Shown here in pieces: positions 28,499 through 33,698 of a stretch of DNA of 33,698 nucleotides (within the stretch, counting starts at the first letter, position 1; each line of letters begins with the position of its first letter). The translations under genes and the position numbers were made by a program. The stretch lies in the NCBI GenBank assembly GCA_905612265.1, contig CAJQRI010000052.1, positions 1 to 33,698 of the forward strand, read 5' to 3'. Under the pieces are notes generated by a model. It was not told the DNA's origin, searched no databases, and saw nothing but the letters and a program-made list of their open reading frames with translations. The DNA comes from an uncultured Nitrospinota bacterium (lineage in GTDB: Bacteria > Nitrospinota > Nitrospinia > Nitrospinales > VA-1).

Positions 28499-29140
28499 TT
28501 ATGACGGTTCGACAACAAATCCGGACCGGTTCATTACAAATTGAGTGAAAGGAACCGCTTGAGACTTTACGCCCTCTGATTTCAATTTTTGTATCGTAGC
28601 CTTAAGCTTGTTTACCATAGTCAAGTCTGCGTCACGGAAAGAAAGACAAGCATCTTCATGCCCGGCCATGGCACACATTGCTATTGTATAACAACTCGTT
28701 CCACCACGGATAATCTTTAGAGACAAGTTAGCCATATGGCAGTGCACTCCGATAAAAATACACACATCGATTTTGTTATGCCAAATGGTCAAATTGGGAT
28801 GGTTGGGATTAATCTCAACAGCTGCTTCAATCTTAGGATATTTGGGTCTATAGTCAGCCATCGGGATTATCCGCATTGGAGCTTCAAGTGCCAACTCACG
28901 GATAGCCTTGGCTTTTGCATTGCTATGTTCGTTCAACTTCCAGAGAACCAAAGGCCCTGGAAAAATAGTTGGAACTTTGGCACCTAAAATCATTCTAGCA
29001 GCTTTGTCATATGCCTCGTCCTCAGGCACAATTTCACCTCCAATATGCGCTTCACCGGGATCGGGCAAAACATTTCCCATTGATGCGGCAGCAGGAGGTA
29101 AAAATGCCTCCGGGCCAGCTTTGACCTCATAATGACTCAT
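28499..29140 (-). CDS. Fifth (epsilon/'E'-type) subunit of a five-subunit 2-oxoacid:ferredoxin oxidoreductase
   Basis: 213 aa, first gene of the por-like operon; 'AHIGGEIVPEDEAYDKAARMILGAKVPTIFPGPLVLWKLNEHSNAKAKAIRELA', 'CIFIGVHCHMANLSLKIIRGGTSCYTIAMC'. Confidence 0.75.
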   Translation of the reverse strand: MSHYEVKAGPEAFLPPAAASMGNVLPDPGEAHIGGEIVPEDEAYDKAARMILGAKVPTIFPGPLVLWKLNEHSNAKAKAIRELALEAPMRIIPMADYRPKYPKIEAAVEINPNHPNLTIWHNKIDVCIFIGVHCHMANLSLKIIRGGTSCYTIAMCAMAGHEDACLSFRDADLTMVNKLKATIQKLKSEGVKSQAVPFTQFVMNRSGFVVEPS

Positions 29141-29575
29141 ACTGATAATCCTTAATCTGTAAGTTTATTTTGAAAAAAGAGCTTAATAATAAACCAGCCC
29201 CAAAAAGTTGTCAAACTTAATGGCTAAAATAGCTTAGGCGTTTCTGTATCTCTGAGTATAGTGAGTATATCCTAGTCCCGTTCCGCCACCTACATATAAT
29301 CGCAAAACTAGGAAAGGCCCACCAATGCCACGCGCCCACAACCACAGAACAAAATCCATCAACCCTCAATTTAACAACTATTTAAACGGAAATGGCTCGA
29401 AAGCCCTGAAAGCTTCAGACAAATATTACATATTTGCCTACATCAACAAGGGCTCAAAAAAAAACCTTCCCGTGAACACCACTAACCCAACAGTTTACTG
29501 ACATATCCAGGGGGTGAAGGTTCTCCTGTTTAGTATAGCCGTCGTTAGTTAAGCTGGCATTACCATCTATTCTTC

Positions 29576-30166
29576 TTAAAGTTTTGTTTTTAAATCCTGT
29601 AGCATCAAAAGGTGCTTTTTCTCCTCGACCAGCAAATGCGAAAAAATGGCTTTCACATCCAGTTTTTTTTCTTTCTCCAACAAGCTTTGCAACATTTCAA
29701 TTGATCTCTTTTCCGATTCAATCCCCAACTCGAGAGCCTGCTTGTCGCTATCAATATCTCGAGAAGTGTTCATGGTGGGAAAAATTTTACCCTTTAACTC
29801 CTCACTAATAAAACGCACCAAATGTTCTTTAGGCCTGCTTGGTCCCGCTATAGCTGGCTGTAAATAGCGGGATTTTTCCTGCAGAGACTGGATATGATCC
29901 CTTTCCTCATCCGCTAAACGAGAGAACATCTTGCGGACCTGAGGGTTCTGAATTTTCTTGCCCGCCGACTCATAAAAAAATAGCCCTTCCTTTTCAATAA
30001 ACAGACTAATCTCAATCGCATCCATACATTGAAACGAAGCTCTCCTCAGACCTAGACCCTCTGTCTTTTCTTTTTCCATCCACTCCCCTGAAACTTTAAA
30101 GGCACTTGCTGATGATAATCTTGCGCCGTTTTTGATTTTAACAAACAATTTATCATAGCTTTCCAT
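29576..30166 (-). CDS. Ferritin-like / rubrerythrin-type diiron protein
   Basis: 'LFIEKEGLFFYESAGKKIQNPQVRKMFSRLADEERDHIQSL...ALELGIESEKRSIEMLQSLLEKEKKLDVKAIFSHLLVEEKKHLLML'. Confidence 0.85.
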   Translation of the reverse strand: MESYDKLFVKIKNGARLSSASAFKVSGEWMEKEKTEGLGLRRASFQCMDAIEISLFIEKEGLFFYESAGKKIQNPQVRKMFSRLADEERDHIQSLQEKSRYLQPAIAGPSRPKEHLVRFISEELKGKIFPTMNTSRDIDSDKQALELGIESEKRSIEMLQSLLEKEKKLDVKAIFSHLLVEEKKHLLMLQDLKTKL

Positions 30167-30337
30167 CTACTTCTTTGAAGAATCGACAAAAAACCCAAGG
30201 AATCAAATTTTTTCAATAAAAAGAATGTGTTATAGTTTAGAAATAAAATTTAGATCAAGTGACCATGCCTGCAAAAAAGCACCTCCAACCTCGGTCAATG
30301 TCCGAAATTAATCCATCTCTTATCCAGAATCTGATTC

Positions 30338-30769
30338 ATGAAAAAAGTCGAAATATTTACCGATGGGGGATGCAAAGGCAATCCGGGCCCCGGCGGTTAT
30401 GGATGCATCCTCAAACAAAATGACCATACCAAGGAACTCAAAGGGGGAGTCCCACAGACCACCAATAATATTATGGAGATGACCGCCGTCATCGTCGCCC
30501 TGAAACAACTTAACGGTCCCTGCGAGATTAGATTAACGACCGACTCGCAATATGTCGTAAAGGGTATGACAGAGTGGATGAAAGGCTGGATTCGCAATGG
30601 CTGGAAAACAGCTTCGCGCCAACCGGTGAAAAACAAAGAACTCTGGCAAGAGCTTGATGAGGTGAGCAAGCCTCATACCATCAAATGGATTTGGGTGAAA
30701 GGCCATAGCGGTCACCCAGAAAACGAACGCTGCGACCAACTGGCTAATGAGGCCATTGCAGAGCTTTAG
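30338..30769 (+). CDS. rnhA: Ribonuclease HI
   Basis: '[19 protein letters not shown]', '[12 protein letters not shown]', '[14 protein letters not shown]', '[18 protein letters not shown]'. Confidence 0.97.
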   Translation: MKKVEIFTDGGCKGNPGPGGYGCILKQNDHTKELKGGVPQTTNNIMEMTAVIVALKQLNGPCEIRLTTDSQYVVKGMTEWMKGWIRNGWKTASRQPVKNKELWQELDEVSKPHTIKWIWVKGHSGHPENERCDQLANEAIAEL

Positions 30770-30847
30770 AGTATTCGCACAAACTATGCCGTGATGAATA
30801 GATAAAACAATCGATTATGAACCATCAATTTCTCATCGGAAGATAGA

Positions 30848-32215
30848 ATGATGATCCCGCACCCATATTTTTTAAAAAAAAACACTCTTTTCAAAAAAAA
30901 GTCCCCTCTCCCGCTTATCGTTACCATTGGCTTTTTCTTTTTAGTCGCATCCTGCTCCACTAAAGGGCCGGGCACCCGATCTTATCCCGACCGCACCGGA
31001 GAGTATAAAGATTCCAAAAACTATGATTTCAACTACCGGCAAGACAGGCTCCAAAAACAAGATAAGGAAACTGAAAAAAGTCTAAAAAAAGCAGAACCCT
31101 TCATCGGCCAGGAAACACTAGTCGCCCTGAAAGGATTCACAGACGACTTAAGCCGTGCCTCTCTGGAAAAGGCCATCACGAACCAACTCCAGGCTATGAT
31201 TGAGCAAGAGCCTTCCACTCCAGTAAGGTTGGGGGCATTCACCCTCACACGCGCACGGCTTGTAGAAACCCTCGAAGCTTTTCTAGGCATTCTAAATCAA
31301 GATCTACCTATTGAAGAGTTCAATAAAAAGATTTCAGAAGAATTTGTTCTTTACCGAGTCGGCAAAGGAAAAAACAAAAAAGTGCTGTTCACCGGCTATT
31401 ATCGACCCGTTATTGAAGCCAGTCTGAAACGAACCCCTCTCTACCGCTATCCCATCTACCAGATGCCCGAGCAAAGCCTGCAACGGGTGAAGTATAGAAG
31501 AGAAATTCAACTGGTTGGCACGAATACAGGAATAAAAAAAATCCGCGAATCTTATACCGAGAAAAAGGCGTGGCGGCGTTTCACCCGAGAAGAAATTGAC
31601 CACAAAGGTGTGCTAAAGGGACAAGGGCTGGAAGTCGCCTGGCTTAAGGATGACCTTGAGCGGTTCTTCCTACACATTCAAGGGTCCGGCATGCTGGAGT
31701 TTACCGATGGAACCCGGCAAGGCGTTGGCTATCAGGGCTCCAACCAACACACCTATACAGGTATTGGAAAGTTGATGATTCAGGACGGGGCCATTGAGAT
31801 ATCACAAGGCTCCATGCAAGGCATCAAAAAATACTTTGTCGATCACCCGCAGGATATCACCAAATACCTCTACCAAAATAAACGCTATATCTTTTTCACT
31901 CTCAATGACGATGAAGGACCACGTGGATCAGGAGGAGGAGAACTGGTAGGCGGACGTTCCATCGCCACAGACAAGTCCATTTATCCGGCTGGAGGATTGG
32001 CCTTCATAAAAATCCGCCAACCCGTACTCAACGAGAACAATGAGATCGTACGCTGGCAACCCATTTCAAGGTTTGTTGTAGATCAGGATACAGGAAGTGC
32101 CATTCGAGGCGCCGGACGGGGAGACCTATATTTCGGAACCGGGCAAATCGCCGGAGCTAAAGCGGGTCACTACCATGAACGGGGAGAAGTCTATTACCTG
32201 ATCAAAAGAAGCTGA
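30848..32215 (+). CDS. mltA: MltA-type membrane-bound lytic murein transglycosylase
   Basis: Lipoprotein-like N-terminus 'LVASCSTKG'; 'VLFTGYYRPVIEASLKRT', 'FFLHIQGSGMLEFTDG', 'FVVDQDTGSAIRGAGRGDLYFGTG'. Confidence 0.93.
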   Translation: MMIPHPYFLKKNTLFKKKSPLPLIVTIGFFFLVASCSTKGPGTRSYPDRTGEYKDSKNYDFNYRQDRLQKQDKETEKSLKKAEPFIGQETLVALKGFTDDLSRASLEKAITNQLQAMIEQEPSTPVRLGAFTLTRARLVETLEAFLGILNQDLPIEEFNKKISEEFVLYRVGKGKNKKVLFTGYYRPVIEASLKRTPLYRYPIYQMPEQSLQRVKYRREIQLVGTNTGIKKIRESYTEKKAWRRFTREEIDHKGVLKGQGLEVAWLKDDLERFFLHIQGSGMLEFTDGTRQGVGYQGSNQHTYTGIGKLMIQDGAIEISQGSMQGIKKYFVDHPQDITKYLYQNKRYIFFTLNDDEGPRGSGGGELVGGRSIATDKSIYPAGGLAFIKIRQPVLNENNEIVRWQPISRFVVDQDTGSAIRGAGRGDLYFGTGQIAGAKAGHYHERGEVYYLIKRS

Positions 32216-32758
32216 TCAATCTTCGCTGTACAACGACACCAGCCGCTTATCGATAAAATCCATCCTCTCATCGGGAACCCCTAACTGCTCCTTCTCATGA
32301 TTACCATGAACTGTCGAATAGTCTAAATTTGCGGGATTCCGCTTGATCATACAGGCAAAGGTAATGGTCTCAGGTTTTTCTTCCACTTCCAGATAATCCA
32401 CGGCCCGGATGAAGGAATGGCCGGTCGTTACAACGTCATCAACAATCAGCCAATGCGTTTCTGGAGAATAAGCGGCAGCAGCAATCTGAGCATAGTCCAA
32501 CCTTTTTTTGGGCATGATGTAAAAAGGCAGGTTCATCATTTTGGACAAATGGTGACCAATTCGGATACCTTCAGTTTCGCAGCCCACCACCACACTGAAC
32601 TTTCCGTGTTGCTTTTGCCATTCTAAAAGTTTTTTCAAAAGGATTTCACAATAAGCCTCGTTCATGGCATCGGACAGGTCTCCATATTCATAGGAATAAG
32701 TAGATTTAACCCCTGAGCTGAGAACGAAATTTCCTTTTTTAATAATTCTGGAAAACAC
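32216..32758 (-). CDS. Phosphoribosyltransferase (orotate PRTase-like)
   Basis: PRPP motif 'THWLIVDDVVTTGHSFIRAVDYL'. Confidence 0.82.
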   Translation of the reverse strand: MFSRIIKKGNFVLSSGVKSTYSYEYGDLSDAMNEAYCEILLKKLLEWQKQHGKFSVVVGCETEGIRIGHHLSKMMNLPFYIMPKKRLDYAQIAAAAYSPETHWLIVDDVVTTGHSFIRAVDYLEVEEKPETITFACMIKRNPANLDYSTVHGNHEKEQLGVPDERMDFIDKRLVSLYSED

Positions 32759-32806
32759 CGCAAACCCTCCCTATAAAATATTCCTTAACCATCTGCCAAG
32801 GAGTTA

Positions 32807-33364
32807 CTATTGAGACCAACCATATTTCCCTATCAACGGAACAAATTTACAATCGCCTAAATCCTGACGGCTGATACGCTCTCCACTTTTGGTCAGCAAC
32901 ACCAGCTTCTGCTTATCTGCTTCACCGGTCGGAGCTACCAATCGACCGCCGTCTCCTAACTGTTTGATCAACGATTCAGGTATCTCTCGCGCTGAAGCCG
33001 TTATCAAGATCGCATCAAACGGAGCCTGATCCGGCCAGCCATAAGTTCCATCGAACATTTTAAAAACAATGTTCATATAACTCAATCCTTCTAAAATCTT
33101 TTGGGCTTTGCGGGAAAGGTTGTTCAAACGTTCAATCGTAAAAACCTGACGAGCCAGTTCCGCTATAACAGCTGTCTGGTAACCGGACCCTGTACCAATT
33201 TCAAGAACTCTTTCTTCGCCTTTTAGACCAAGCGCCTCCGTCATAGCCCCTACAATATAGGGCTGGGAAAGCGTCTGGTTTTCCCCGATCGGCAGCGGCG
33301 TGTCTCCATAGGCCCGGTGCGCCAAAGACTCCTGAGCGAACAGGTGGCGAGGCACACGGCTCAT
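32807..33364 (-). CDS. pcm: Protein-L-isoaspartate O-methyltransferase, apparently 5'-truncated
   Basis: 'VPRHLFAQESLAHRAYGDTPLPIGENQTLSQPYIVGAMTEAL', 'VLEIGTGSGYQTAVIAEL'; similarity extends upstream to about 33391 ('GVKNLGVLEAM') and then stops. Confidence 0.92.
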   Translation of the reverse strand: MSRVPRHLFAQESLAHRAYGDTPLPIGENQTLSQPYIVGAMTEALGLKGEERVLEIGTGSGYQTAVIAELARQVFTIERLNNLSRKAQKILEGLSYMNIVFKMFDGTYGWPDQAPFDAILITASAREIPESLIKQLGDGGRLVAPTGEADKQKLVLLTKSGERISRQDLGDCKFVPLIGKYGWSQ

Positions 33365-33378
33365 CGCCTCCAGGACTC

Positions 33379-33510
33379 CTAGATTCTTGACCCCCTAAAC
33401 TCCACCGTTTTTCGGGTGACTTTTAGACCCATTGCTTCAAACTGGTCGGATATATATTGTGCTGTATTCTCAAGGTGCAGGCGAATTCTTTCCAGTCCCG
33501 GTTCAGTCAT
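33379..33510 (-). pseudogene. Truncated N-terminal fragment of an M28-type peptidase
   Basis: 43-codon ORF 'MTEPGLERIRLHLENTAQYISDQFEAMGLKVTRKTVEFRGSRI*' resembles the M28 aminopeptidase N-terminus and breaks off where pcm similarity begins. Confidence 0.5.
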
Positions 33511-33698
33511 TGTGGAAGTTTTTCTTGGGCAAGAGCATAGAAAAGTTATTGTTTGGCTCCAGAGAAATGAGATCTTGGGTGAATTATAATAGTAATTTCC
33601 TGCCAGTGACCTCTTAACAGTGGGTCCTTTAGTCTGCCGAAGCCCTTTGCTTTTCTGGTTGTTTCCGCTGACTTCATGCTGAGAGAGGCGTCGAAAGT

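Noticed and set aside
1-33698. CRISPR arrays, tRNA/rRNA genes, prophage or defence islands
   Set aside because: No regularly spaced repeats, tRNA-like or rRNA-like sequence, or phage/defence protein motifs were recognised

Overview
The window looks like a chromosomal segment of a chemolithoautotrophic bacterium, probably Nitrospina/Nitrospinota-like (taxonomy inferred from gene content only). The main feature is a + strand cluster at 80-11282: a winged-helix regulator, a DabA/DUF2309 inorganic-carbon uptake protein with its Cys-Asp/His-Cys zinc motifs, seven Mrp/Mnh-type subunits in the order E-F-G-A(C-terminal, DUF4040)-B-C-D, then a NuoL-like and a NuoM-like subunit. This is a DAB-type CO2/bicarbonate pump linked to an Mrp/Mbh-like membrane module, and it is the best candidate for an under-described system here. 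A minus-strand operon at 25178-29140 encodes a five-subunit 2-oxoacid:ferredoxin oxidoreductase, consistent with reductive-TCA carbon fixation. Other genes: SUMF1-type protein, GlnD-like protein, orn, purC, purB, LMW phosphatase, fructosamine-kinase-like kinase, ferritin-like protein, rnhA, mltA, a phosphoribosyltransferase and pcm. Several decayed loci are readable between genes: an IS256-family transposase remnant, a DAHP synthase pseudogene with stops and a frameshift, the C-terminus of a multi-TM spermidine-synthase-like protein, and a truncated M28 peptidase joined to a 5'-truncated pcm. No tRNA, rRNA or CRISPR was recognised. Product calls come from reading the protein sequences; no searches were run.
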